Under the pieces are notes generated by a model that was not told where the DNA came from, ran no database searches, and saw nothing but the letters and a program-made list of their open reading frames with translations. A stretch of DNA of 64,000 bases, taken from the NCBI RefSeq assembly GCF_001939735.1, contig NZ_MJIL01000048.1:124001-188000 (forward strand). Direction: 5' to 3'. Position 1 is the stretch's first letter. Each line of letters begins with the position of its first letter. This stretch comes from Photobacterium proteolyticum. Lineage in GTDB: Bacteria; Pseudomonadota; Gammaproteobacteria; Enterobacterales; Vibrionaceae. Position numbers and translations under genes: made by a program. This document shows positions 1 to 8,244 of the stretch, piece after piece.

Positions 1-48
1 CAGGCACATGGCAAACAACCATAACGCATTATCTATCATTTTAACCTA

Positions 49-2304
49 CTACTTACCGGCACGGATAAAGCCCCCCAAACCGCGCTCGTCAACAAACTCC
101 GTTGTTTGGGCACGTACATCATCAGCGAATGTCGCCTGCAAAGCAAATTGGCTTAACTGCTCCATTTCGCTCACCGAAATATGTCGCAAAATATACTTAA
201 TCCGGGCAACATTGCGGGTGTTCATACTCAGTGAACGATAGCCCATTCCCACAAGCAACAGCGCTCCAATCGGATCACCGGCCAGTTCGCCACAGACACT
301 AACCGGGATATTCAACCCCCGGCTGGTATCGATAATATGCTTCATGGCATGGAGCACGGCCGGATGCAATGCATCATAGACACTCGCAACCCGGGAATTG
401 TTCCGGTCAACGGCGAGTAAATATTGCGTCAGGTCATTGCTGCCGACCGAAATAAAATCGACCTTTCCTTTCAGCGCCGACAACTGGTACAAAATCGACG
501 GAACCTCGATCATGATACCGATCCTAGGCCGCTTCAGTACCTGCCCTTGCTCTTCGGCATATTTCGCCACTTCGACAAAGGCACGCTCGATCAAGGCCTT
601 CGACTCATCCAGCTCGGCAATGCCGGATATCATCGGGAGCAAGATATCCATATTCTCCAGGCCGATACTGGCCTTGAGCATGGCCCTGACCTGGATCAGA
701 AAAATTTCGGGATGATCGAGCGTAAAGCGGATTCCACGCCAGCCCAAAAAAGGGTTATCCTCTTCAATAGCCAGGTACGGCAAAGGCTTGTCGCCCCCGA
801 CATCCAGGGTCCGCATCACCACCTGCTTATCACGGTAGGTCGATAAGATAGCCCGGTACTGTACCGTCTGCTCTTCTTCCGACGGAAAGCTACGCTGCAA
901 CAGGAAAGGCACTTCGGTTCGATACAGCCCGACCCCATCAACGCCCTGATTCACAGCAATACTGGTATCTGCGCTCAAACCTGCATTCAGATGTATATGA
1001 ATCCGTTGATTATCCTGGGTATAGGATGCCTTGCCGATTTCCTCCTCGACCGTTTTGGTCAGCTCGTCTTCTTCCTTGAGCAACCGGTTATATTCTGCGA
1101 GAACATGCCGGCTGGGGTTAACCAGAAAGTCCCCCCGGTACCCGTCAACAATAACCTTGCAGTTGTGCACTTTCTCGGGAACAAAGTCGACTCCCATAAT
1201 CGCTGGCAAACCCAGCGCCCGCGACAGGATCGCGGCATGAGAGTTGGCAGCACCTTCCTGGGCAACAACCGCTGCCAGTTTGTCCCGCGGAATACTGGCC
1301 AGCATAGCCGCTGTCAGCTCGCGGGTCAGCAAAACAATCGGCTCATCCCACTGGTGCTCGGTGACATCATCATTATAAAGGAAAAACAACAGGCGCTGGC
1401 CCAGCTCGCGTATATCCTGCGCCCGCTCTTTGAGGTAATCGTCTTTCATGTTGGCAAAGCGGTCGGAATATGCCTCGACCACCTGACGGATCGCCCACTC
1501 AGCCTGATCGCCGGCGGCAATTTTGGCAAACAGATCTTTGCGCAGCATCGGATCATTGAGCAGGTGGCTGAACAGGTCAAAGATAGCCAACGTCTCTTTG
1601 TGTAAGTCGCTGTCAAAACGCTTACGCAACCGGCGGAATTCGGCACTGGCAAGCTCAATCGCGATGCTTAGCCGTTCCTGCTCTGCCTCCAGATCAAGGC
1701 AGGATGCCGGTGAGACCTGTTCCAGCCGAGGCTGGTTATCATCCCACCAGGCACGGGCTACCGCCACCCCGGTCGAGGCAGCCGAGCCAATCAGGTGTAG
1801 GCCGTCACGTTGATCCGGCCACATTCCCTGGGCCTTGGCATGGGCAAGGATCACCGCCAGCTGCGCCGCCAGCGTAACCATAAAAGACTCTTCGCTTTCA
1901 TCAAATTCGCGTCGCTGCCGCTGCTGGATAACCAAAACACCCAGCACCTGGCGCTGGTGAATAATGGGAGTGCCAAAGAAAGAACCAAAAGACTCCTCGC
2001 CAATACCGGGAAAGAGTTTGAAATGGGGGTGATGTCGGGCATCGGCAACATTGATAGGTTCAGCGCGGCTGCCGACCAGCCCCACCAGCCCTTCACCGAA
2101 AGCCAGCTGAATCTGGTAGTGGGGCTTGGTGAGTCCCTGCGTCGCCATCAGGGTATACTGCTGTCGCTCGTGATCGGCAATATAGACCGAACAACAGTCT
2201 GTCTTCATTGCCCGGCAGGTACTGACAACAAGCTGATCGAGCGCTTCAATCAAACTTGGGGCGCTTGCGACTTTTTCAACAATTTCTCTTAGCTGCGTCA
2301 GCAT
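49..2304 (-). CDS. ptsP: PtsP, enzyme I of the nitrogen phosphotransferase system (EI-Ntr)
   Basis: This is the first enzyme of the PTS-Ntr chain: it autophosphorylates from phosphoenolpyruvate and passes the phosphate to NPr and then EIIA-Ntr in the cytoplasm. The 751-residue protein has an N-terminal GAF sensor domain (about 1-160), then the PEP-utilising phosphohistidine domain with active-site His356 in the motif NSHAAI, then the C-terminal PEP-binding barrel (about 400-720). His356 has the same number as in the E. coli enzyme, and the length is normal. It lies 25 bp downstream of rppH on the same strand, the conserved rppH-ptsP pair, so co-transcription is likely. Its stop codon is a TAG at 49-51, so the gene is complete. 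Confidence 0.97.
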   Translation of the reverse strand: MLTQLREIVEKVASAPSLIEALDQLVVSTCRAMKTDCCSVYIADHERQQYTLMATQGLTKPHYQIQLAFGEGLVGLVGSRAEPINVADARHHPHFKLFPGIGEESFGSFFGTPIIHQRQVLGVLVIQQRQRREFDESEESFMVTLAAQLAVILAHAKAQGMWPDQRDGLHLIGSAASTGVAVARAWWDDNQPRLEQVSPASCLDLEAEQERLSIAIELASAEFRRLRKRFDSDLHKETLAIFDLFSHLLNDPMLRKDLFAKIAAGDQAEWAIRQVVEAYSDRFANMKDDYLKERAQDIRELGQRLLFFLYNDDVTEHQWDEPIVLLTRELTAAMLASIPRDKLAAVVAQEGAANSHAAILSRALGLPAIMGVDFVPEKVHNCKVIVDGYRGDFLVNPSRHVLAEYNRLLKEEDELTKTVEEEIGKASYTQDNQRIHIHLNAGLSADTSIAVNQGVDGVGLYRTEVPFLLQRSFPSEEEQTVQYRAILSTYRDKQVVMRTLDVGGDKPLPYLAIEEDNPFLGWRGIRFTLDHPEIFLIQVRAMLKASIGLENMDILLPMISGIAELDESKALIERAFVEVAKYAEEQGQVLKRPRIGIMIEVPSILYQLSALKGKVDFISVGSNDLTQYLLAVDRNNSRVASVYDALHPAVLHAMKHIIDTSRGLNIPVSVCGELAGDPIGALLLVGMGYRSLSMNTRNVARIKYILRHISVSEMEQLSQFALQATFADDVRAQTTEFVDERGLGGFIRAGK

Positions 2305-2329
2305 AGTAAACCTTATCCGGTATCCTGAG

Positions 2330-2851
2330 TTATCCCCGCTTGCCTCTGCGCTTCATCTTGCGCTCTTTTCTCTCTTTGAAAGGCATGGCCATTGCCGCGA
2401 ACTCCTTAAGCGCTCGCCGGTAGACATCTCGCTTAAAAGACACGACCTGTCGAACCGGGTACCAGTAACTCACCCAACGCCAACCATCAAACTCAGGCGT
2501 GCTGCCACGCTGCATATTCACCTTTGACTCATCACATTCCAGGCTGAGCAAAAACCATTTTTGCTTTTGCCCGATACAAACAGGTTTAGAATCCCACCTT
2601 ACAAGACGCTTCGGTAATTTATAACGTAGCCAATGCCGGCTTGACGCCAAAATTCGGACATCTTTCTTGGTAAGCCCTACTTCCTCATACAGCTCGCGGT
2701 ACATGGCTTGTTCTGGGGTTTCCCCCTCATCAATGCCGCCTTGCGGAAACTGCCAGGAGTGTTGTCCATATCGTCGAGCCCAGAATACTTGGCCATGGCT
2801 ATTACAGATCACAATCCCTACATTAGGGCGGTATCCATCGCCATCAATCAC
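2330..2851 (-). CDS. rppH: RppH, RNA pyrophosphohydrolase (Nudix)
   Basis: RppH removes pyrophosphate from triphosphorylated mRNA 5' ends and so starts RNase E-dependent decay. The Nudix box spans residues 38-60, with the REL-EEVGL core clearly visible. The 173-residue length and the start [10 protein letters not shown] match the enterobacterial protein. The start codon is GTG (2849-2851), supported by a GAGG ribosome binding site seven bases upstream. The C-terminus is rich in Lys and Arg, as is usual in this family. It is the promoter-proximal gene of the rppH-ptsP pair; its promoter must lie in the gap that also holds the DnaA-box cluster. Confidence 0.97.
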   Translation of the reverse strand: MIDGDGYRPNVGIVICNSHGQVFWARRYGQHSWQFPQGGIDEGETPEQAMYRELYEEVGLTKKDVRILASSRHWLRYKLPKRLVRWDSKPVCIGQKQKWFLLSLECDESKVNMQRGSTPEFDGWRWVSYWYPVRQVVSFKRDVYRRALKEFAAMAMPFKERKERKMKRRGKRG

Positions 2852-2961
2852 TGGACGACCTCAAGTATAAATCTCTATTAGCAGTGATTTTTTCACAGAC
2901 GATGCAATGGGTAAACAAACATTCTAATTAATAACCGTTTTTTCCTACCTAGCACTCAGTT

Positions 2962-3562
2962 TCTGGATAACTTCGAATAGCCGAGGAGTTTATAAACAGA
3001 CAAATGAGACCTATGCCACATTTATACACGCTTTCTGTGGATAGATTTGTGCAGAAGCTCTATTTCAGCCTGATTCAAGCCAGCTTTTGTTTCGTGCCAT
3101 TTTAAAACACACATCAGAGACAACAGATAAAAACATATAAAAACAACAAATTAAATAATCACACAAAACAAAGAAACCATGATATTGAATGATCATCCAC
3201 ACCGAAAAAACAGATCGGTCAAAGATCAACCAACAACGCGTTTATCCACATCTCCCGCAGCCAACTGCTGATTTATCACCCAGCACAACGGACAAAATAC
3301 CAACAAACACCTGGATAAATAACCAGATGGCGAGAAATTAAAATATTTATCCAATTATCCTGTGGATATCTTTGTGAAAGATCCTTACATTTTGCTTGTA
3401 TAACCCTCTTACAACTAAGCCAAGCAGCAAACTGCAGTCAATATAGCTAATTTAAAATTGATATTTTTCAATATCTTAAAAGAATCCCCCATAACCTTAT
3501 GTGATGATCATCCACTCCGGGCCATTAGGATCGTGCATAAATTGACCAGCCTTTTATTCACA
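2962..3562. promoter_or_regulatory. DnaA-box cluster, probable DARS2-like DnaA-reactivating locus
   Basis: The 809-bp gap between rppH and mutH (2852-3660) has no gene but carries many DnaA boxes (consensus TTATNCACA). Exact matches lie at 3242-3250 (+) and 3554-3562 (+). One-mismatch matches lie at 2962-2970 (-), 3022-3030 (+), 3036-3044 (-), 3193-3201 (+), 3361-3369 (-) and 3532-3540 (-). A compact group of overlapping weaker boxes occupies 3347-3369. Known: E. coli DARS2, which converts ADP-DnaA to ATP-DnaA, lies beside mutH; from memory it is in the rppH-mutH gap. Inferred: this is the equivalent element. I could not place convincing IHF or Fis sites. The rppH and mutH promoters must also lie here. 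Confidence 0.65.
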
Positions 3563-3660
3563 GTTGCCCAATCCTTTCCCATACTCTTATCAGCATAGAG
3601 AGGCTATGCTAGTATGCTCGGCATCAGCGACTATTCACCTTAGAGTACCTTCGTACCGAT

Positions 3661-4332
3661 ATGCGTCCAACTCCCCAGACAGAGCAAGAACTCCTTAGCC
3701 GCGCCCATGAGCTGGCAGGGTTGTCACTCGGCGAACTCGCCCAGGAGGCAGGTATTATCACCCCTCCCGATCTAAAGCGAGACAAGGGCTGGGTCGGTCA
3801 ATTGCTGGAGTGGCACCTCGGCGCCACCGCTGGCAGCAAGCCCGTGCCGGACTTTATCGAGCTGGGTATCGAGTTGAAAACGATCCCGATCGGCTATAAC
3901 GGCAAGCCGCTGGAAACCACCTTTGTCTGTGTGGCCCCGCTCATTGGCCTTCAGGGCCTCAATTGGGAAAATAGCCATATCCGCCATAAGCTGGCCAAAG
4001 TACTGTGGATCCCTGTGGAGGGTGAGCGGGATATTGTGCTGGCCGATCGCCGCGTTGGTTCTCCCTTGCTTTGGAGCCCATCCCCGGACGAAGAGCAGCG
4101 CTTACGCCGGGACTGGGAAGAATTGATGGATATGATCGTGCTCGGCCATGTCGAGAAAATTACAGCACGCCATGGCGAGATCCTGCAGCTTCGGCCAAAG
4201 GCAGCCAACAGCAAGGCGCTAACCGAGGCCTATGGTGCCGACGGACAACCGATAAAGACCCTGCCCCGCGGCTTTTATCTCAAGACCCACTTTACCGCAG
4301 AGCTGCTGGAACGTTATTTCATCTTACAGTGA
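3661..4332 (+). CDS. mutH: MutH, DNA mismatch repair endonuclease
   Basis: MutH nicks the unmethylated strand at hemimethylated GATC sites in methyl-directed mismatch repair, activated by MutL. The 223-residue protein is close to the usual length. The catalytic D-x6-E-x-K motif is intact as Asp64, Glu71 and Lys73 within [10 protein letters not shown], matching D70, E77 and K79 of E. coli. Its presence implies a Dam methyltransferase elsewhere in the genome. The last 9 bases overlap the end of the convergent DUF6482 gene, and no terminator hairpin is visible between the two. The upstream gap is the DnaA-box cluster. Confidence 0.97.
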   Translation: MRPTPQTEQELLSRAHELAGLSLGELAQEAGIITPPDLKRDKGWVGQLLEWHLGATAGSKPVPDFIELGIELKTIPIGYNGKPLETTFVCVAPLIGLQGLNWENSHIRHKLAKVLWIPVEGERDIVLADRRVGSPLLWSPSPDEEQRLRRDWEELMDMIVLGHVEKITARHGEILQLRPKAANSKALTEAYGADGQPIKTLPRGFYLKTHFTAELLERYFILQ

Positions 4333-4626
4333 AATTGTCATGTCTTCCCGGCAGTCAGAAACCTTTCCGTCCGGAGAAAACTCATCATAGGGATCCGTCA
4401 CCCGCAGTATCACCGAGGTGATCCCCAGCGGACGGAGAAGATCCTTGACCTGCTCGATGGACTGGAAGCGGACCATTTCGTCGTTATCGTCCTTCAACGG
4501 CTCAAGCTGATGCTTAAACTCCACTTCCATCAGATAGTCCGAGCAACCGGCATAGCTGGTCACAATGCATTTAGGGACTTTGCCATCATCAACTTTAAGC
4601 CAGTGCTTCAACTGCGATAGTTTCAT
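4324..4626 (-). CDS. DUF6482 family protein
   Basis: This encodes a 100-residue soluble protein of unknown function. I start it at the ATG at 4624-4626 (MKLSQLKHW), because a GAGGAG ribosome binding site lies just upstream; the open frame extends 11 codons further without such a site. It resembles the short gammaproteobacterial DUF6482 family, which begins with a similar MKLSQL segment; this assignment is from memory and moderate. There is no signal peptide or membrane segment, and the composition is acidic. It is convergent with mutH with a 9-bp overlap of their 3' ends. Confidence 0.7.
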   Translation of the reverse strand: MKLSQLKHWLKVDDGKVPKCIVTSYAGCSDYLMEVEFKHQLEPLKDDNDEMVRFQSIEQVKDLLRPLGITSVILRVTDPYDEFSPDGKVSDCREDMTISL

Positions 4627-4818
4627 TATAGCTCCTCGGATCCTTACCCTGACGATCAAACATTATTGTTATATCAGTCTATAACTATGTGCCACGTTAA
4701 CCATATCGGCAAGGTGAAACCGATAGCTTCCCCAACAAGCCCAGCATCAATGCCGGCCTTCTCACCCACGGACAGACAGGTTATATTCAATAGATAGCAA
4801 TCAGTCCAAGGAGGGCTT

Positions 4819-5853
4819 ATGGAATATCATCGACTCCCCCACTCATCGCTCGACGTCAGCAAAATCTGTCTCGGCACCATGACGTTTGGCGAGCAGAACA
4901 ACGAATCGGAAGCGCACAGCCAGCTAGATTTCGCGTTTGAACGCGGTGTCAACTTTATTGATACCGCCGAGATGTATCCGGTTCCGCCGACGGCCGACAC
5001 GCAGGGACTGACCGAAACCTATATCGGTAACTGGCTAGCCAAATCCGGCAAGCGAGACAAAGTGGTACTGGCCACCAAAGTGGCCGGCCCAAGGGGACTT
5101 CCTTATATCCGTGACAATATGGCACTGGACCGCCGCAATATTCACGATGCCGTCGAAACCAGCCTCAACCGGCTGCAAACCGACTACATCGATCTCTACC
5201 AGCTTCACTGGCCGCAACGGGAAACCAACTGCTTCGGCAGCCTGAACTACCAATACGCCGACGATCACTCCGGCGTAACGCTGACCGACAGCCTGGAAGC
5301 CCTGGCCGAGCTGGTCCGAAGTGGAAAAATCCGCTATATCGGACTCTCCAATGAAACTCCGTGGGGCGTCATGTCATTTCTTCGCCTGGCCGAGAAGCAC
5401 AACCTCCCCCAGGTCGTCACTATCCAGAACCCGTACAACCTGCTTAACCGCAGCTTCGAGGTCGGGCTGTCGGAAATAAGCCATCACGAAGGCGTCGAAC
5501 TGCTTGCCTACTCCCCCTTGGCATTCGGTACGCTAAGCGGCAAATATCTCAATGGCGCACGGCCGGACGGTGCCCGTTGCACCCTGTTCGAGCGATTCTC
5601 TCGCTACTTTAATCCGCAGGGGCTAGCCGCCACCCAGGCCTATATTGATGTCGCCAACAGGCACGGCCTGGATCCTGCCAAGATGGCACTCGCCTTCGTC
5701 AATCAGCGTCCTTTCGTCGCATCGACAATTATAGGTGCCACCAACCTCGAGCAGCTTGAGGCCAATATCGACAGTATCAGCCTCACGCTCGGCAGCGAGG
5801 TACTAGCCGATCTGGAAGCTGTCGGGATCACTTACTCCAATCCATGCCCGTAG
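4819..5853 (+). CDS. tas: Tas, NADP(H)-dependent aldo-keto reductase
   Basis: This is a 344-residue TIM-barrel oxidoreductase of the aldo-keto reductase superfamily. The N-terminal LGTMTFGEQN segment, the catalytic Asp-Tyr-Lys-His set (FIDTAEMYP, ATKVAG, QLHWPQ) and the C-terminal cofactor loop with IIGATNLEQLEANI are all visible. E. coli Tas is 346 residues and also lies just downstream of mutH (with ygdQ and ygdR between), which supports orthology. The natural substrate is not known. An AAGGAGGG ribosome binding site precedes the ATG. A strong terminator follows about 30 bp after the stop, so the gene is probably monocistronic. Confidence 0.93.
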   Translation: MEYHRLPHSSLDVSKICLGTMTFGEQNNESEAHSQLDFAFERGVNFIDTAEMYPVPPTADTQGLTETYIGNWLAKSGKRDKVVLATKVAGPRGLPYIRDNMALDRRNIHDAVETSLNRLQTDYIDLYQLHWPQRETNCFGSLNYQYADDHSGVTLTDSLEALAELVRSGKIRYIGLSNETPWGVMSFLRLAEKHNLPQVVTIQNPYNLLNRSFEVGLSEISHHEGVELLAYSPLAFGTLSGKYLNGARPDGARCTLFERFSRYFNPQGLAATQAYIDVANRHGLDPAKMALAFVNQRPFVASTIIGATNLEQLEANIDSISLTLGSEVLADLEAVGITYSNPCP

Positions 5854-5883
5854 GCACCTCCGTTTAATCCTTTAGAAATGCAA

Positions 5884-5904
5884 AGCCCCCGTCAGACGGG
5901 GGCT
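5884..5904 (+). terminator. Terminator of tas
   Basis: A 10-bp GC-rich stem, AGCCCCCGTC paired with GACGGGGGCT, follows tas. The T-tract is weak (TTGATAATAT). The hairpin may also serve the DUF1127 gene that converges from the other side. Confidence 0.75.
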
Positions 5905-5966
5905 TGATAATATATGCTTTAGCAATTACGCCTTGCTCGCTACGCTGTTAGAACAAGGCGTTACCG

Positions 5967-6212
5967 TTATGTCACGAGTCTAGACTTATACTCTCGCCTA
6001 AGGTGACGGATCATACGACCGGCCTTATCGGACAACAGATAGTTGTCCACCCGGTAGTCTTTACCCACACCGATATCTTGCAGCAAGTGCTCAGACAGGT
6101 GAGGGATATCCAGACGGATCCGGCGGTGTGCGCGACGCCAGGCGGCATCCTCACGATGGACATCAAGACGAATTAACAAAACTGCGATACGTAAATAGAC
6201 AGATTGGCGCAT
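5967..6212 (-). CDS. Arginine-rich DUF1127 (YjiS-like) small protein
   Basis: This is an 81-residue basic protein. The central segment, with AAWRRAHRRIRLDIPHLSEH followed by LLQDIGV, matches the DUF1127 pattern of a Trp/Arg-rich helix followed by L-x-DIG. Members are small regulators or RNA-associated proteins; the role of this one is unknown. I start it at the ATG at 6210-6212, with GGAG about ten bases upstream; the frame stays open further but without a better site. A 22-codon ORF with a strong ribosome binding site ends 115 bp upstream on the same strand and may share its transcript. Confidence 0.7.
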   Translation of the reverse strand: MRQSVYLRIAVLLIRLDVHREDAAWRRAHRRIRLDIPHLSEHLLQDIGVGKDYRVDNYLLSDKAGRMIRHLRREYKSRLVT

Positions 6213-6326
6213 AGTAGTGCTCTCCATTAAATAGATAATAGGAGGGACACGGATACTGCCGTAGTAAGCTGACAACTTGACTCGCCGCGACAGATATCCG
6301 CGGCCCATTTACACAGCGAATTGCTG

Positions 6327-6395
6327 TTAGTGGTTGGTGTGCTTCAAGAGATCACCAGCAGGACGCAGACATTTCAAGATACTGATAGTCATCAT
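6327..6395 (-). CDS. Putative 22-residue small protein or leader peptide
   Basis: An ORF of 22 codons plus TAA begins MMTISILK and ends LLKHTNH. It is preceded by a perfect AGGAGG at 6401-6406 with a 5-base spacer, the strongest ribosome binding site near any gap in this part of the window. A plausible promoter (TTGTTT, 16 bp, TAAAAT) lies 45-72 bp upstream. The peptide is slightly basic with one Cys and no membrane segment. I do not recognise it. It may be a real small protein or a translated leader of the downstream DUF1127 gene. Confidence 0.5.
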   Translation of the reverse strand: MMTISILKCLRPAGDLLKHTNH

Positions 6396-6439
6396 GTTTT
6401 CCTCCTGGTAATAAATAAGAAAGGGATAAAGTTGGAGTA

Positions 6440-6467
6440 ATTTTAACCAGCTAAGCGAATAAAACAA
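6440..6467 (-). promoter_or_regulatory. Candidate promoter of the small ORF / DUF1127 unit
   Basis: On the minus strand TTGTTT (6462-6467) and TAAAAT (6440-6445) are separated by 16 bp, predicting transcription from about 6433 and a leader of about 38 nt before the small ORF. A perfect inverted repeat, GCATAAA-N5-TTTATGC, lies just upstream at 6488-6506 and could bind a regulator. Confidence 0.35.
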
Positions 6468-6647
6468 GCATATATTAGCACTTAATTGCATAAAAATACT
6501 TTATGCTGAGATAGCAGCCCCAAACATGGATATCCGCCGGAGATAGCGCCTTTCTGGTGAATAAAGCAGCATAAAACAATCACTGCTTTTTATACAAAAG
6601 GGAGGTTTACCTTTATCCTCAATCGATTAAGGCTAGCAGCAAACAAT

Positions 6648-6669
6648 AAAAGCGCCCAGAGGCGCTTTT
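6648..6669 (-). terminator. Terminator of vpsR
   Basis: The stem AAAAGCGCC / GGCGCTTTT with a 4-base loop lies 9 bp after the vpsR stop and is followed on the minus strand by TTTTATT. Confidence 0.85.
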
Positions 6670-6677
6670 GGCAATCA

Positions 6678-8015
6678 TCAGCTTTGTCGAAAATGCCGAG
6701 GAGGCGGCACCAGGTCATGCTTGTTCAGCAACCGATACATCGTCGCCCGCGATACCCCCAGTTCACGGGCAGCGGCAGAGATCTGGCCTTTGTTATTTTC
6801 CAGTACCGATAACAACGCACAGCGCTCAGACTCCTCACGAATCGTCTTCAGACTCTGCTTGTCATCGCTCAGCCGCGGGAGATCCAGATGATCGACTTCA
6901 ATAACCTTGCTCTCCGCCAGCAGTATCGCCCGCTTCAGCTGACTGATCAGTTCACGGACATTGCCCGGCCACGGATAGCTCAATATCAGTTTCTGCGCTT
7001 CGTCCGACAAGGACTTGGCCATACTGTTATATTGGCGGGCAAACTTCAGCAACAAGTACTCCGCTAGCAGCACGATGTCTTCCCCTCTATCCCGGAGAGC
7101 CGGCACAGCCAGGCCGAGGACGTTCAGGCGATAATACAGATCCTCGCGTATTTTACCTTCGGCCAGTAACTCTTCGAGCGTATGACGGGTTGATACAATC
7201 AGGCGAAGATCCGATGTTACCTGCCGCCCGCAAACTGTCGTAAAGCAGCCATCCTGTAATAAGCGCAATAGCTCTTGCTGGCGCTCATCATCCAACATGG
7301 AGATTTCATCAAGAAATAATACCCCTTTATCGGCGGCCCCGAAGCAACACCGACCTGCATTGCTTAGGCTTCCCTCGTCAATCAACCAGGACGCATTGAC
7401 TGATTCGCAGCTAATGGTAACAAAGGCTCCCTTGGCCCGAGTCGAGGCCTGATGGATCGCCTGGGCTACCAGCTCTTTGCCCGTCCCAATTTCCCCCTGC
7501 ACAAATACCGGCATATCAGCGGCAGCCATACGTTTCACCTGATGGCGAAGCTTTTTCATAACGGCAGTATTGCCCTGCAGCCCATGCTGGCCGAACTGTC
7601 CCAGCTCCGGCCATACCTTGCGTTCAAGTCTCAGCATCCCCAACTGGTGGCCGATGGTTTTGAGCAGTTGGGACTCAGGGACAGGAGAGGTAAAATAGTC
7701 GATACAGAAGTTAACGATAAACTGACAGGTCGCCTCGGTATCCAGTTGCTCTTCACGGACCAGAGCCAGCCAGCGTGCCTGCTTGTTGCGGTTTACCACC
7801 CCGGCAATACCATTGAGGCTAAAATTATCCAGCGTCAGATCAACCACCCCTATACAGGGGCCCACCTCCAATAGCAGCGACTCGGCAGTTCGAAGATCAC
7901 TGCAGCGATAGCAACGCCAGCCCGCCTGTTCCAAGGTCGTAATCCAGGGTATATTGTCCCCTCCTAGAACGATTAATGTTCCCAGGGCTGAAGCTCGCTT
8001 CAATTCTGTCTTCAT
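6678..8015 (-). CDS. vpsR: VpsR-like NtrC-family regulator of polysaccharide and biofilm genes
   Basis: This 445-residue regulator closely resembles VpsR of Vibrio cholerae (444 residues), the c-di-GMP-responsive activator of exopolysaccharide genes. It has a receiver-like domain with Asp59 (GVVDLTLD), an AAA+ domain with Walker A (GEIGTGKE) and Walker B (GVLFLDEI), and a Fis-type helix-turn-helix near the C-terminus (AARELGVSRATMYRLL). The GAFTGA loop needed to engage sigma-54 is missing: the segment before Walker B reads DEGSLSNAGRCCFGAADK. This fits the known sigma-70 mode of VpsR. I start it at the ATG at 8013-8015 with a GGCGG-like site. Terminators on both sides make it monocistronic. 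Confidence 0.9.
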   Translation of the reverse strand: MKTELKRASALGTLIVLGGDNIPWITTLEQAGWRCYRCSDLRTAESLLLEVGPCIGVVDLTLDNFSLNGIAGVVNRNKQARWLALVREEQLDTEATCQFIVNFCIDYFTSPVPESQLLKTIGHQLGMLRLERKVWPELGQFGQHGLQGNTAVMKKLRHQVKRMAAADMPVFVQGEIGTGKELVAQAIHQASTRAKGAFVTISCESVNASWLIDEGSLSNAGRCCFGAADKGVLFLDEISMLDDERQQELLRLLQDGCFTTVCGRQVTSDLRLIVSTRHTLEELLAEGKIREDLYYRLNVLGLAVPALRDRGEDIVLLAEYLLLKFARQYNSMAKSLSDEAQKLILSYPWPGNVRELISQLKRAILLAESKVIEVDHLDLPRLSDDKQSLKTIREESERCALLSVLENNKGQISAAARELGVSRATMYRLLNKHDLVPPPRHFRQS

Positions 8016-8201
8016 TCCGTTACCGCCTTTCCATCTGCCAGTACCCAAACATCAAATCCGGTTGCGAACGGCTTTGGCCTATCGTTGTAAAAAACTCTGC
8101 TTATTTGATGATAAGTCGCTCTCGCAAAATAATGCAACTCGTTTACTATTATAATCAATATCTTGGCAATGGTTTCACATTATTTATCGTCCCAAAACGC
8201 A

Positions 8202-8223
8202 AAAAGCGCCCGAAGGCGCTTTT
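8202..8223 (-). terminator. Terminator of the DAACS symporter gene
   Basis: The hairpin AAAAGCGCC-CGAA-GGCGCTTTT is followed on the minus strand by a TTTTT tract. It separates the symporter gene from vpsR. Confidence 0.85.
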
Positions 8224-8244
8224 AAATCATCATCTTACTGTGAG

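Noticed and set aside
2852-3660. The DnaA-box-rich gap as the chromosomal replication origin
   Set aside because: No gidA, mioC, dnaA or rpmH neighbours and no clear AT-rich 13-mer repeats beside an ordered box array; the mutH context fits DARS2 better.
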